Part shown: piece after piece, positions 8,348-16,212 of the stretch | Layout of the letters: each line of letters opens with the position of its first letter | Numbering within the stretch: the stretch's first letter is position 1 | From: Flammeovirgaceae bacterium UBA5585 | GTDB lineage: Bacteria; Bacteroidota; Bacteroidia; Cytophagales; Cyclobacteriaceae | Assembly: GCA_002425185.1 (NCBI GenBank) | Contig: DILT01000003.1 | Span: forward strand, 80,370-144,369 | Length of the DNA stretch: 64,000 nt | Direction: 5' to 3' | Made by a program: the position numbers and the translations under genes | The notes under the pieces: model-generated | The model's database searches: none | The model's input: only the letters and a program-made list of their open reading frames with translations | What the model was told of the DNA's origin: nothing

Positions 8348-9466
8348 TTAATTTTTTAAATGGCTTAACAAGGATGAGAACTCATTTTCCAAATAGTCAT
8401 GAGCCGGAGCGGGGTTGTGTTTGAATTTCTGCATTTCTGCAAGTAACTGTTGATAGTCAATAGGTTGAGAAAGAACAATCCCGGCTTTTTGGGTGGTGAC
8501 CAGGTTATGTGATTCTTCGTTGTGTGCGATTAGTATGGGCAGGTTTAACCCCATGTATTCGAAGAGTTTGGTAGGTATGGAGCATTCTGTGGCTGCATTT
8601 CGGGGATACCAGATGATGCCGAAATCCGCCTTGCGGAGTTCATTTAAAATTTCATGGTGCGGAAGGGGGTAGGGCTCCCCTTTGAAAATAATGAACGGAT
8701 TTTCCGCGGCCTGTTGTTTCAGGTTATTCCAATCAACCGTTGATGAACAACTGCCAATGATGGTCAGTGTAATGGATTCATCAAATTGATGGAGATTTTT
8801 AACCAACTCAAGCGCATGGTAGACACCGGTAGTTTCGGCCAACGTACCACTAAATATAAGTTTCGAATAGCCAGTCTGCTCTGCCTTTCGGTAATGTTCG
8901 GCAATTTTGTATGTTATCTTATTTTGCAGCGTGATATGCGGTAATGCAAATGGTAATTCGTGTGCGTAACCTTTTTCGGCCAGTATGTAAAGGTTAATAA
9001 ATGGTGATGTCAGAAATTCTTTTAGCCTCACCCAACCTGCCAAAAAAGGCCTGATGAATACCGGAAAAGCGGTTGTATATAAAATATTACGGAAGTAGTT
9101 CTCCTGAACATCGTACAGAATTTTGCAACCGCTAAACAGCCTGCACAGTACGGCAACAATCAGCAACTCATGCGTGGTGATAATCAGGTAAGCTGGTTTC
9201 AGGTTCATGACTATCCGAAACACTTTCCAAGGAGCAGCTAATCGTTTCAAACTAAGTCGTGTAAATGGCTCTTTTGAAATTGTATGAAGTTGAATGGAAT
9301 TCGATTGTATGGGTGGTGTTGCACGAGAAGGGAATCCAACGATGTGAATTTCATAATTACCCTTTTCTGATAAAGAAGATCCCAGTTTCTCAAACATCCG
9401 GGTTTCATCCACCGGTTTTAGCACGGAGGCAATAACAATTCTTGATATTTTGCTTACTTGCGACAA
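8348..9466 (-). CDS. Glycosyltransferase, GT4-like
   Basis: A protein of about 372 aa with two Rossmann-like halves. The N-terminal half begins ISRIVIASVLKPVDETRMFEKL; the C-terminal half carries LIFSGTLAETTGVYHALELV, LTIIGSC, and the donor-site segment ADFGIIWYPRNAATECSIPTKLFEYMGLNLPILI, with the usual E(x7)E-like spacing. Sugar donor and acceptor are unknown. No ATG is available before residue 24: the reading starts at TTG 9466 or another rare codon, and the gap to the divergent dapD ATG is only 28 bp. It lies just upstream of the metal operon on the same strand but is unlikely to be functionally linked. Confidence 0.82.
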   Translation of the reverse strand: MSQVSKISRIVIASVLKPVDETRMFEKLGSSLSEKGNYEIHIVGFPSRATPPIQSNSIQLHTISKEPFTRLSLKRLAAPWKVFRIVMNLKPAYLIITTHELLIVAVLCRLFSGCKILYDVQENYFRNILYTTAFPVFIRPFLAGWVRLKEFLTSPFINLYILAEKGYAHELPFALPHITLQNKITYKIAEHYRKAEQTGYSKLIFSGTLAETTGVYHALELVKNLHQFDESITLTIIGSCSSTVDWNNLKQQAAENPFIIFKGEPYPLPHHEILNELRKADFGIIWYPRNAATECSIPTKLFEYMGLNLPILIAHNEESHNLVTTQKAGIVLSQPIDYQQLLAEMQKFKHNPAPAHDYLENEFSSLLSHLKN

Positions 9467-9494
9467 ATCTATTGGAACAAATTTTACGCTAAAG

Positions 9495-10307
9495 ATGGAA
9501 TTAAAACAGATTATTGAAAAGACATGGGACGACAGAAGCCTGCTGCAAAATCCCGATCATCAGGCTGCTATACGAAGTGTTATTGAAAAACTTGACAAAG
9601 GTGAGTTGCGGGTAGCGGAACCTAAAGGTGATGGCTGGCAGGTTAATGAGTGGATAAAAAAAGCTGTGATACTTTACTTTCCCATCCAGCAAATGGAGAC
9701 CATTGAAGTTGGTCCGTTTGAATTTCACGATAAAATAGCCTTGAAAAGAAATTATAAAGAATTGGGCGTTCGGGTAGTACCCCATGCGATTGCACGTTAC
9801 GGGTCATATATCTCGAAAGGTGTAATTATGATGCCTTCATACGTAAACATTGGTGCCTATGTAGAAGAAGGTACTATGGTAGACACCTGGGCTACAGTAG
9901 GCAGCTGTGCACAGATTGGGAAGCATGTTCACTTAAGTGGTGGTGTGGGTATTGGCGGAGTGCTCGAACCGGTTCAGGCGGCTCCTGTTATTATTGAGGA
10001 TAATGCCTTCATCGGTTCACGGTGTATAGTGGTAGAAGGTGTTCGTGTAGGGCGGGAAGCCGTGTTGGGCGCCAATGTGGTACTAACGGCCAGTTCGAAG
10101 ATTATTGATGTAACCGGAAATTCTCCTGTAGAGTATAAGGGTTATGTTCCTGAACGATCGGTGGTTATCCCAGGATCATATGTTAAGAAGTTCCCGGCCG
10201 GGGAGTTTGCGGTAGGGTGTGCCTTGATTATCGGCAAGCGAAAAGAAAGCACTGATAAAAAAACCTCCTTGAACGATGCACTACGCGAAAACAGCGTTTC
10301 GGTATAG
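9495..10307 (+). CDS. dapD: 2,3,4,5-tetrahydropyridine-2,6-dicarboxylate N-succinyltransferase
   Basis: A 270-aa protein, the normal DapD length, if translation starts at ATG 9495 (MELKQIIEKTWDDR); a longer upstream frame adds an unrelated leader. The central part is a left-handed beta-helix of hexapeptide repeats (GVIMMPSYVNIGAYVEEGTMVDTWATVGSCAQIG...). DTWATVGSCAQIGK and HLSGGVGIGGVLEP are highly conserved in DapD. It succinylates tetrahydrodipicolinate in the lysine/diaminopimelate pathway in the cytoplasm. It stands alone here, divergent from the glycosyltransferase. Confidence 0.97.
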   Translation: MELKQIIEKTWDDRSLLQNPDHQAAIRSVIEKLDKGELRVAEPKGDGWQVNEWIKKAVILYFPIQQMETIEVGPFEFHDKIALKRNYKELGVRVVPHAIARYGSYISKGVIMMPSYVNIGAYVEEGTMVDTWATVGSCAQIGKHVHLSGGVGIGGVLEPVQAAPVIIEDNAFIGSRCIVVEGVRVGREAVLGANVVLTASSKIIDVTGNSPVEYKGYVPERSVVIPGSYVKKFPAGEFAVGCALIIGKRKESTDKKTSLNDALRENSVSV

Positions 10308-10374
10308 CATTTTGCAGGAAATCAGGCTTTTGGCATTGGGTTTGAAAGGTAATGTTCAGGAAACAACTGTTTTA

Positions 10375-10382
10375 TAACTTTG
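10375..10382 (+). promoter_or_regulatory. -7 box of the DUF3108 gene
   Basis: TAACTTTG matches TAnnTTTG exactly, 15 bp before ATG 10398. Its position shows that the upstream TTG at 10380 cannot be the start codon. Confidence 0.5.
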
Positions 10383-10397
10383 TGTAATCTTTACCGT

Positions 10398-11213
10398 ATG
10401 CGCGCGCTGATCTCAAGCCTCATTCTGGTTATCCTTCTTTCGGCTTTTACCTTCAGCCAGAATGATATTTATCCGCCTGTGCGCAACAACAGCTTTACCA
10501 AAGGCGAAGTGCTGGAATACAAAATGAGTTATGGCATTTTCAACATCGGTAAGGGATCGACCATTATCCATCAGAACTATCACAAAATGAATAATCGTGA
10601 TTGTTTTAAAGTGGATGTGTACGGCAGAACCACAGGTATGGTAGACTGGGTAGCCGATGTAAACGACCAATGGGGCGCATACATCGATACCGTTGCTTTA
10701 GTGCCCCATATGTCGTATAGAAAAATAAGAGAAGGGAAGTACAAAAAGGATGAGGTTGTCAGCTATGACCATGTTAATGGCAAAATTGAAGCGAAGGTAC
10801 TCAACCAGAAAACAGGTCAGTACAAGGAACCTCACCATTATGATGCACCACCCCAGGTGCGCGACCTGATTGCCGGATTTATGTACATGCGTACGCAAGA
10901 CTTCAGTAAAATAAAAGTGAACGATACAATTGTGGTAGAAGGTTTCTTTGAGGATACTTTGTATAAACTTAAAATACTCTACATCGGGAAAGAAACAGTG
11001 AAGACAAAGGCAGGTAAATTCAATGCCATTGTGCTTAAACCACTAATGCCAAACAACAAAATGTTTAATGGAGAAAACTCGATTACGGCTTGGTTTTCTG
11101 ATGACAAAAACAGAATACCGCTAAAGATCAGCGCCAATATGTTTATTGGAAGCGCGGGGGTCGAACTAACCTCATATTCCGGGGTACGGAATCCATTGAA
11201 CAAAATCAAATAA
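10398..11213 (+). CDS. DUF3108-family secreted protein
   Basis: 271 aa from ATG 10398. A signal peptide (MRALISSLILVILLSAFTFS) precedes a beta-rich body: SFTKGEVLEYKMSYGIFNIGKG, WVADVNDQWGAYIDT, and KTKAGKFNAIVLKPLMPNNKMFNGEN, all typical of DUF3108. The family is common in Bacteroidota and of unknown biochemical role; a periplasmic or outer-membrane-associated location is expected. The next gene, also secreted, starts about 30 bp downstream on the same strand and may be co-transcribed. Confidence 0.85.
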   Translation: MRALISSLILVILLSAFTFSQNDIYPPVRNNSFTKGEVLEYKMSYGIFNIGKGSTIIHQNYHKMNNRDCFKVDVYGRTTGMVDWVADVNDQWGAYIDTVALVPHMSYRKIREGKYKKDEVVSYDHVNGKIEAKVLNQKTGQYKEPHHYDAPPQVRDLIAGFMYMRTQDFSKIKVNDTIVVEGFFEDTLYKLKILYIGKETVKTKAGKFNAIVLKPLMPNNKMFNGENSITAWFSDDKNRIPLKISANMFIGSAGVELTSYSGVRNPLNKIK

Positions 11214-11242
11214 CCTTTTTTAATCAGGCGTGTTTTCTGTTC

Positions 11243-11623
11243 ATGAGAAAAAGCTTTTTACAAGCAATTCTATTACTCTTAGTTTCTGACGTATTGGCCC
11301 AAGGCATTCAGGATAACCCCCGTCTGCTTTACCTGTTTGGTCCACCGCAAACAGTAAACCAGCAGCTTGATAAACTTGCTACCGACAAAGCCGGTTGTGC
11401 TGAGCGGGATTTAGAAATTATCATTGCAGATACGGCAAAATTGCGGGATGATCTCTACCAGCGATACCGGGCAAAAGCCGATCAGTTTACAGTGGTATTG
11501 GTGGGTAAGGATGGCGGGGAAAAGTTCAGAAGTACTAAACCAGTAAGCACACTCCAGCTTTTTGCTATCATTGATCAAATGCCCATGCGTAAACAGGATA
11601 TCAGATTAAAGCCCAATCAGTAA
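11243..11623 (+). CDS. DUF4174-family secreted protein
   Basis: 126 aa with a signal peptide (MRKSFLQAILLLLVSDVLAQ). The body DNPRLLYLFGPP...VVLVGKDGGEKFRS...IDQMPMRKQDIR fits DUF4174, a small thioredoxin-like domain whose typical C-terminal block is IDxMPMRxxE. No CxxC pair is visible, so a redox role is doubtful. It lies between the DUF3108 gene and mscL on the same strand. Function is unknown. Confidence 0.8.
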   Translation: MRKSFLQAILLLLVSDVLAQGIQDNPRLLYLFGPPQTVNQQLDKLATDKAGCAERDLEIIIADTAKLRDDLYQRYRAKADQFTVVLVGKDGGEKFRSTKPVSTLQLFAIIDQMPMRKQDIRLKPNQ

Positions 11624-11672
11624 TATAATTCCACATTACTGACTATGTTTGAACAAATAACCTACTAAATCT

Positions 11673-12047
11673 ATGTTACAGGAATTCAAAAAATTTGCCA
11701 TGCGTGGCAACGTTATCGATCTGGCCATTGGTGTAATTATCGGTGGCGCGTTTGGTAAAATCGTCAGCTCTTTGATTGACGATGTTATTACACCTTTACT
11801 GCTTAAGCCTGCGCTTGATGCGGCTCAGTTGAGCGAACTCAGTGAACTGACGCTTTGGGGCACAGTTAAGTATGGTAATTTTCTGGCAGGGGTTTTAAAT
11901 TTTGTCATTATTGCCTTCGTGTTATTCCTGATCGTTAAAGGAATTAATGCAGCCAAGAAAAAGGAAGAAGCCGCCCCTGCTGCCCCGGCACCTCCACCAG
12001 CGGATGTTCAGTTGCTGACGGAAATCAGAGATTTGCTGAAGAAATAG
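11673..12047 (+). CDS. mscL: Large-conductance mechanosensitive channel MscL
   Basis: A 124-aa channel protein. The N-terminal MLQEFKKFAMRGNVIDLAIGVIIGGAFGKIV is the diagnostic MscL block. TM2 (FLAGVLNFVIIAFVLFLIVKG) is followed by a Lys/Glu/Ala/Pro-rich segment and a C-terminal amphipathic helix (LLTEIRDLLKK) that forms the cytoplasmic bundle. It opens on membrane tension to release solutes during osmotic downshock. A strong inverted repeat with a T-run follows the stop and separates it from the convergent dehydrogenase gene. Confidence 0.96.
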   Translation: MLQEFKKFAMRGNVIDLAIGVIIGGAFGKIVSSLIDDVITPLLLKPALDAAQLSELSELTLWGTVKYGNFLAGVLNFVIIAFVLFLIVKGINAAKKKEEAAPAAPAPPPADVQLLTEIRDLLKK

Positions 12048-12056
12048 ATTGTTGTT

Positions 12057-12110
12057 CGTTGTTGGTTATTCGTTGTTGGTTTTTTTACGATCAACGAATA
12101 ACGATCAACG
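12057..12110. terminator. Bidirectional terminator-like hairpin between mscL and the dehydrogenase gene
   Basis: Two 24-nt arms (12057-12080 and 12087-12110) pair at about 20 of 24 positions around a run of six T. They lie between convergent genes. The words (CGTTGTTGGTTATTCGTTG) are shared with the spacer at 6648-6712. Confidence 0.6.
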
Positions 12111-12116
12111 ATTTAA

Positions 12117-13004
12117 CTACTTAAACTGATCGGCAACAACCAACTCTTTGCTTCCGGGAGTGTATTTATAAAATCCGCTTCCGGTTTTAACACCTTTGTG
12201 TCCGGCCTGTACCATATTTACCAACAACGGGCATGGGGCGTATTTGGGATTACCGAATCCATCGTGCAATACTTTGAGAATAGAAAGGCAAACATCCAGC
12301 CCGATAAAATCAGCTAGCTGTAACGGACCCATCGGGTGGGCCATACCCAATTTCATTACGGTGTCAATTTCACTTACTCCGGCCACACCTTCGTACAGTG
12401 AATAGATTGCTTCATTGATCATAGGCATTAAGATGCGATTGGCTACAAAGCCCGGATAGTCGTTAACCTCTACGGGAACTTTCTCAAGCATTTTGGATAA
12501 GCCTACAATAGTGTTGGTCACTTCATCGCTGGTGTTATACCCTCGAATGACTTCCACCAATTTCATTACCGGCACCGGGTTCATAAAGTGCATGCCGATT
12601 ACTTTATCGGGTCGGTTGGTAACGGAAGCAATTTTAGTAATGGAAATGGATGAGGTATTGGAAGCCAGAATAGCTTCCGGTTTTGTGAAAGCATCCAGGT
12701 CTTTAAAGATTTTCAGTTTCAGATCAATATTTTCAGTTGCGGCCTCCACCACCAGGTCGGCATGGGTTACGCCAGCCCTCAGGTCGGTGTGGGTGGTGAT
12801 ATTGGCCAGGGTCTGCTTGCGTGTATCCTCGGTAATGGCCTGCTTGCTCACTTGCCGTTCAAGATTTTTTTCGATAGTGCCGATGGCTTTTTTCAGGGCA
12901 TCTGCTGAAATATCAATCAGGTTAACCGGATAGCCATATTGTGCGAAGACATGTGCGATGCCGTTACCCATAGTGCCCGAACCAATTACTGCAATCTGCT
13001 TCAT
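12117..13004 (-). CDS. 3-hydroxyacyl-CoA (3-hydroxybutyryl-CoA) dehydrogenase
   Basis: 295 aa from ATG 13004; an exact -7 box at 13026-13033 rules out the TTG further upstream. The N-terminal Rossmann fold has IAVIGSGTMGNGIAHVFAQYG, with an acidic residue in LIDIS expected for NAD+. The catalytic segment IGMHFMNPVPVMKLVEVI contains the His-Asn pair of the family, and the C-terminal dimerisation domain carries DYPGFVANRILMPMINEA and KLGMAHPMGPLQLADFIGLD. It oxidises 3-hydroxybutyryl-CoA or longer 3-hydroxyacyl-CoA in the cytoplasm. It is a stand-alone dehydrogenase without a fused hydratase. Confidence 0.95.
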   Translation of the reverse strand: MKQIAVIGSGTMGNGIAHVFAQYGYPVNLIDISADALKKAIGTIEKNLERQVSKQAITEDTRKQTLANITTHTDLRAGVTHADLVVEAATENIDLKLKIFKDLDAFTKPEAILASNTSSISITKIASVTNRPDKVIGMHFMNPVPVMKLVEVIRGYNTSDEVTNTIVGLSKMLEKVPVEVNDYPGFVANRILMPMINEAIYSLYEGVAGVSEIDTVMKLGMAHPMGPLQLADFIGLDVCLSILKVLHDGFGNPKYAPCPLLVNMVQAGHKGVKTGSGFYKYTPGSKELVVADQFK

Positions 13005-13025
13005 AGCATTTCGTATTTTGTGCCG

Positions 13026-13033
13026 CAAAGATA
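13026..13033 (-). promoter_or_regulatory. -7 box of the dehydrogenase gene
   Basis: On the minus strand TATCTTTG matches TAnnTTTG exactly, 21 bp before ATG 13004. Confidence 0.5.
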
Positions 13034-13044
13034 TACTTTACCGC

Positions 13045-13530
13045 ATGGCTGAAAAACAAAAACCTGTTCGTTTATCCTCACGTTTTTTGGGGCCATACCG
13101 TTGGGTGCTCTATGTACTCTACATAGTTTTATTTGGATTAATTGTAATTTCATCTATTAGGGTAGGATGGTTTTATGCAGTTGGTCAAACTTTCATATAC
13201 GGTTATCTTTTATATGCAGGTATCCGCATCGTGAAGAAATTTCAACAAGCATCGTTCGATGACGAATTTCTTTACGTTTATCAAAAACAGCAGGATTATA
13301 TTATCCCGTTAGAAAATATTGAATCCGTAGAAATTGAATCGCTTGGAGGAGTGTATAAAGTAAACTTGTACCATCCCGAACAATTGGGGAAAGAGTTCTA
13401 TTTCAAAACTTCATTAATCTACCCGCTGAACTATAAATCAAAAGATGAATTGGTGAATGTGCTTCGAAGAAACATCGATAAAGCAAAAGCCCGGAGACAG
13501 CGCCTTCCGCATAATGCGTTAATGAGTTGA
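13045..13530 (+). CDS. Small membrane protein, unknown function
   Basis: 161 aa from ATG 13045 (MAEKQKPVRLSSRFLGP); a longer frame back to 12958 only overlaps the dehydrogenase gene. Two hydrophobic segments lie near residues 15-40 and 45-65 (WVLYVLYIVLFGLIVISSI; FYAVGQTFIYGYLLYAG). The soluble C-terminal part (DEFLYVYQKQQDYIIPLENIESVEIESLGGVYKVNLY) reads like a short beta-rich, PH-like module as seen in other small bacterial membrane proteins. I do not recognise a named family. It diverges from the dehydrogenase gene. Confidence 0.7.
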   Translation: MAEKQKPVRLSSRFLGPYRWVLYVLYIVLFGLIVISSIRVGWFYAVGQTFIYGYLLYAGIRIVKKFQQASFDDEFLYVYQKQQDYIIPLENIESVEIESLGGVYKVNLYHPEQLGKEFYFKTSLIYPLNYKSKDELVNVLRRNIDKAKARRQRLPHNALMS

Positions 13531-13533
13531 TTA

Positions 13534-13941
13534 TTACTCTTCCCGCTTGAGATGAGGAAGTACCTTGCTGGCGCTTTTTGGTGTCCCCAGTTTCAAAATA
13601 TCCGCGGGTTGGTGACAAATGATGGCTTTGCCATTAAAGATGGCAATCGGGCTTTTAATGAGTTGCGGGTTGTGCATGATAACATCCAGCCAACCCGTCA
13701 TGGTATAGGTTTGATCACCAACTTTCGATTTGTAGTCGGGGTGGGATTGATCGAGCAAAGCCACAGGCTCCACACCCAGCATGGTAATCACTTCTTTCCA
13801 GTACGTAGGTCCAAATTTTTCATTCAGCGAGTCAACTTCATTAATGTGACTGCATATATCCAGGGCCATGGCTTTTGTCTTCTTGCCATCGCTCGACTGT
13901 GGATTGTAAAGCAGAAACATTTCATTCGGGTGAAACTGCAT
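13534..13941 (-). CDS. ArsC/Spx-fold protein lacking the catalytic cysteine
   Basis: 135 aa, ATG 13941. The C-terminal block NPQLIKSPIAIFNGKAIICHQPADILKLG matches the ArsC-family LxRPI...GDxAVIGRPPE segment, and the N-terminal LLYNPQSSDGKKT aligns with the ArsC start, where a Cys follows NPx. Here that position is Ser16, and the usual R-x-R anion-binding context is weak. True arsenate reductase activity is therefore unlikely. It could be a redox-inert paralogue of the Spx/ArsC fold. It ends 3 bp from the convergent membrane-protein gene. Confidence 0.75.
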   Translation of the reverse strand: MQFHPNEMFLLYNPQSSDGKKTKAMALDICSHINEVDSLNEKFGPTYWKEVITMLGVEPVALLDQSHPDYKSKVGDQTYTMTGWLDVIMHNPQLIKSPIAIFNGKAIICHQPADILKLGTPKSASKVLPHLKREE

Positions 13942-13998
13942 GGTTTTTCTGTTTGATGGATGAAGCTACAAAATTTCAGGTCAATCTGAAAGCGTAAA

Positions 13999-14370
13999 TC
14001 AGTTAACGGTCACCTCATTGGCTAAACCCATGGCATTAAAGCGCACAATAAGCTTAACCGACCCCGATGATGACGAATTACACGATGGTGCCGGAGAGAT
14101 AAAGTAGGTGTAGAATTTCTGATTGCGTTTGTACAATTCGTTCTGATCGGGCCTGCCCAGGAGTTTTATAAGTTGCTTTTCATCCAGCGCCAGTAATTTG
14201 ACTTTTTGTTCAGTTACAGATTGCTGCATCTCCAGTCGCTTGCCTTTGCAGCCATTCAAATCTCCTTTCCAGGTTTCCAGATTAATATTGTCGAGTGTGG
14301 GAAGTGGTTTTCCGCAGGATACGATGAGCAGCAGAATAAAAATGAGATTAAGCCAGCTGTACCGTTGCAT
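13999..14370 (-). CDS. Hypothetical lipoprotein
   Basis: 123 aa with a lipoprotein signal (LIFILLLIVSCGKP, Cys at about residue 19). The body has KLLALDEKQLIKLLGRPDQNELYKRNQKFYTYFISP, reminiscent of SmpA/BamE-like small lipoproteins in which a short helix-strand unit ends in LGRPD. The middle CNSSSSG stretch is low complexity. No catalytic motif is seen. Its first 23 bp overlap the end of the upstream desaturase-like gene on the same strand, which suggests co-transcription. Confidence 0.7.
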   Translation of the reverse strand: MQRYSWLNLIFILLLIVSCGKPLPTLDNINLETWKGDLNGCKGKRLEMQQSVTEQKVKLLALDEKQLIKLLGRPDQNELYKRNQKFYTYFISPAPSCNSSSSGSVKLIVRFNAMGLANEVTVN

Positions 14371-15577
14371 GCTTTTTGTTTAGCGTGTAAAACCACACGA
14401 ATGAAATTAAAAAATAAATACCTGCAAGCGTGTAACACCAAATGGGTAAACTCAGGTAATAGGTTAATACCGCCAGCACTACGGGATAAGAAACAATTCT
14501 GATCCACTCTGACCACACCACCCATCGTTTGTTTTCAAACAGCACCCCGCAGTTCACTACCACCACCGAAATCAAAACAGTAATACCGCCCTTTTCGAGC
14601 AATGAAAATTTTGAGGCATTGAACAGAAACAGGGCAGTGCCAAGAAGGCATAGCGTGTACTGAAACAACACATAATAATTCAAGGCCACCGGGGCCGGAG
14701 TGTCATATTTTTTATACGTGGATTTATCCACTTCCGGTGCTGCACGGTATCCTCCCAGGTAATCAGGAAGCCAGCCGGGCTTTTTGAAAAGGTATTTGAA
14801 CTTATCCGACCATGCGGGAATACGTTTTAAATCCTGTCCCATATCCGCGTAGTGGCTGAAGTTGGCCCACACCGCATTCCAACTGTTAATGGGTTTGGTA
14901 ATGCCATAGGTAGGTCTTTCTTCTTCTTCCTGAAACGTGCCAAACATCTTGTCCCAGATGATTAATGTGCCCGCATGATTTTTATCGATATACTTCGGAT
15001 TACGGCCGTGGTGCACCCGGTGATGGGAGGGCGTGTTAAATACGTACTCAAACCAGCCCATTTTATTGATCGCTTCGGTATGAATCCAGAATTGATAGAG
15101 CGTTATAAAAGCAGACATCAAAGCAAAGTCGAGGGTTCTGAAACCAATAAAAGCCAGGGGCAGACTGAAGGCGAAAGTCCATACTACTTGTAATGAACTT
15201 TGGCGTAAGGCAACAGAAAGGTTATACTCTTCACTTTGATGATGCACTACATGTCCGCCCCAAAACAGGTTAATCTCATGGCTCATCCTGTGCGCCCAGT
15301 AGTAAGCAAGGTCGGCAAGCAGAAAAAGCATAAGCCAATAAAACCACGTGCGGTCGAGGGTGAAGAATGCAAAGTGTTCGAACAAAAACTGGTAAATGCC
15401 AATCGCGAAAATCCGGAGAAATAATCCGGAGAGCTGACTGGTTATGCCGCAACTTAGGTTAGCAATAGCATCGGGCAACCGGTATAGTTTCTGATGGGTA
15501 AAGCGTTCCACCAGCAGTTCTACACCAATCAGGATAAAAAAGATAGGGATGGAAAGTACAATTGGGTTTACGTTCAA
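14348..15577 (-). CDS. Sterol desaturase / fatty acid hydroxylase family membrane protein
   Basis: About 409 aa. The di-iron histidine boxes are visible: HRMSHE, HVVHHQSEEYN and HRVHHGRNPKY, with further context KNHAGTLIIWDKMFGTF typical of the family. The rest is multi-spanning, with four or more hydrophobic helices before the boxes and four after. Relatives hydroxylate or desaturate lipids in the inner membrane; the C-terminal extra membrane segments resemble alkylglycerol-monooxygenase-type members. The only usable start is TTG 15577 (NVNPIVLSIPIFFILIGVELL), as no ATG lies nearby. Substrate is unknown. Confidence 0.88.
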   Translation of the reverse strand: MNVNPIVLSIPIFFILIGVELLVERFTHQKLYRLPDAIANLSCGITSQLSGLFLRIFAIGIYQFLFEHFAFFTLDRTWFYWLMLFLLADLAYYWAHRMSHEINLFWGGHVVHHQSEEYNLSVALRQSSLQVVWTFAFSLPLAFIGFRTLDFALMSAFITLYQFWIHTEAINKMGWFEYVFNTPSHHRVHHGRNPKYIDKNHAGTLIIWDKMFGTFQEEEERPTYGITKPINSWNAVWANFSHYADMGQDLKRIPAWSDKFKYLFKKPGWLPDYLGGYRAAPEVDKSTYKKYDTPAPVALNYYVLFQYTLCLLGTALFLFNASKFSLLEKGGITVLISVVVVNCGVLFENKRWVVWSEWIRIVSYPVVLAVLTYYLSLPIWCYTLAGIYFLISFVWFYTLNKKHATVQLA

Positions 15578-15615
15578 GGTGTTTTGTTGTTTATTTGCGG
15601 GGCTAATTTACAAAC

Positions 15616-16044
15616 ATGATTTTAAAAGTTTTCAGAGGGGTTTGGTTCATTTCGTTTCTGGCTGTTATAGCCAACCTGATGTGGGTTTATGCAGGTTTGC
15701 CAGAGCAGGTGGTAGTAAGGGAGTTGGAAGCTTCTTCCTATGCCATCGACAGGGATGTGTTGTTTTATGCCTGGCTGGCCATTGTGGGAATCGTGAATAC
15801 GATGGCTTTTGTGTTTGGGAAATCAGCCTCTTCGGATGAGGCATTTCGTACCTGGTTTACCGGATTGGTAATTACTATTAATATCTTCCTGGTTATTGGC
15901 TTTAGTTTTATTGGCCTGTATAACAGCACCGAAAAATTTGATTTCAGCCGGGTAGGGGTAGTACTTTATCTTGGTCTGGGCTTAATTGGAGTTTGGATAA
16001 CCAGTTGGCCTGTAATTGTGCTGTTCAAAAAAATATCGACCTGA
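15616..16044 (+). CDS. Hypothetical four-helix membrane protein
   Basis: 142 aa with four clear membrane helices: VWFISFLAVIANLMWVYAG, LFYAWLAIVGIVNTMAFVFG, FTGLVITINIFLVIGFSFIGL and VGVVLYLGLGLIGVWITSWPVIVLF. Between them are short polar loops. No family signature is recognised. It diverges from the desaturase-like gene and is followed after about 170 bp by parE, so it could share the parE transcript, though the long gap argues against it. Confidence 0.65.
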   Translation: MILKVFRGVWFISFLAVIANLMWVYAGLPEQVVVRELEASSYAIDRDVLFYAWLAIVGIVNTMAFVFGKSASSDEAFRTWFTGLVITINIFLVIGFSFIGLYNSTEKFDFSRVGVVLYLGLGLIGVWITSWPVIVLFKKIST

Positions 16045-16212
16045 TATTTAAGTTCCAGAACTAATTCTCTATCACCTGTTAATCAATATCTTATATCTCT
16101 TGAGTTTATAAATTTTTGTAGTTGAACAAAGTTACAAATCACTTGTAGTGATGTTAAAATTCACTTTATTGGCAGATAACCTCATTTTTTAAACTGGTTG
16201 TTTTAAATTTTT

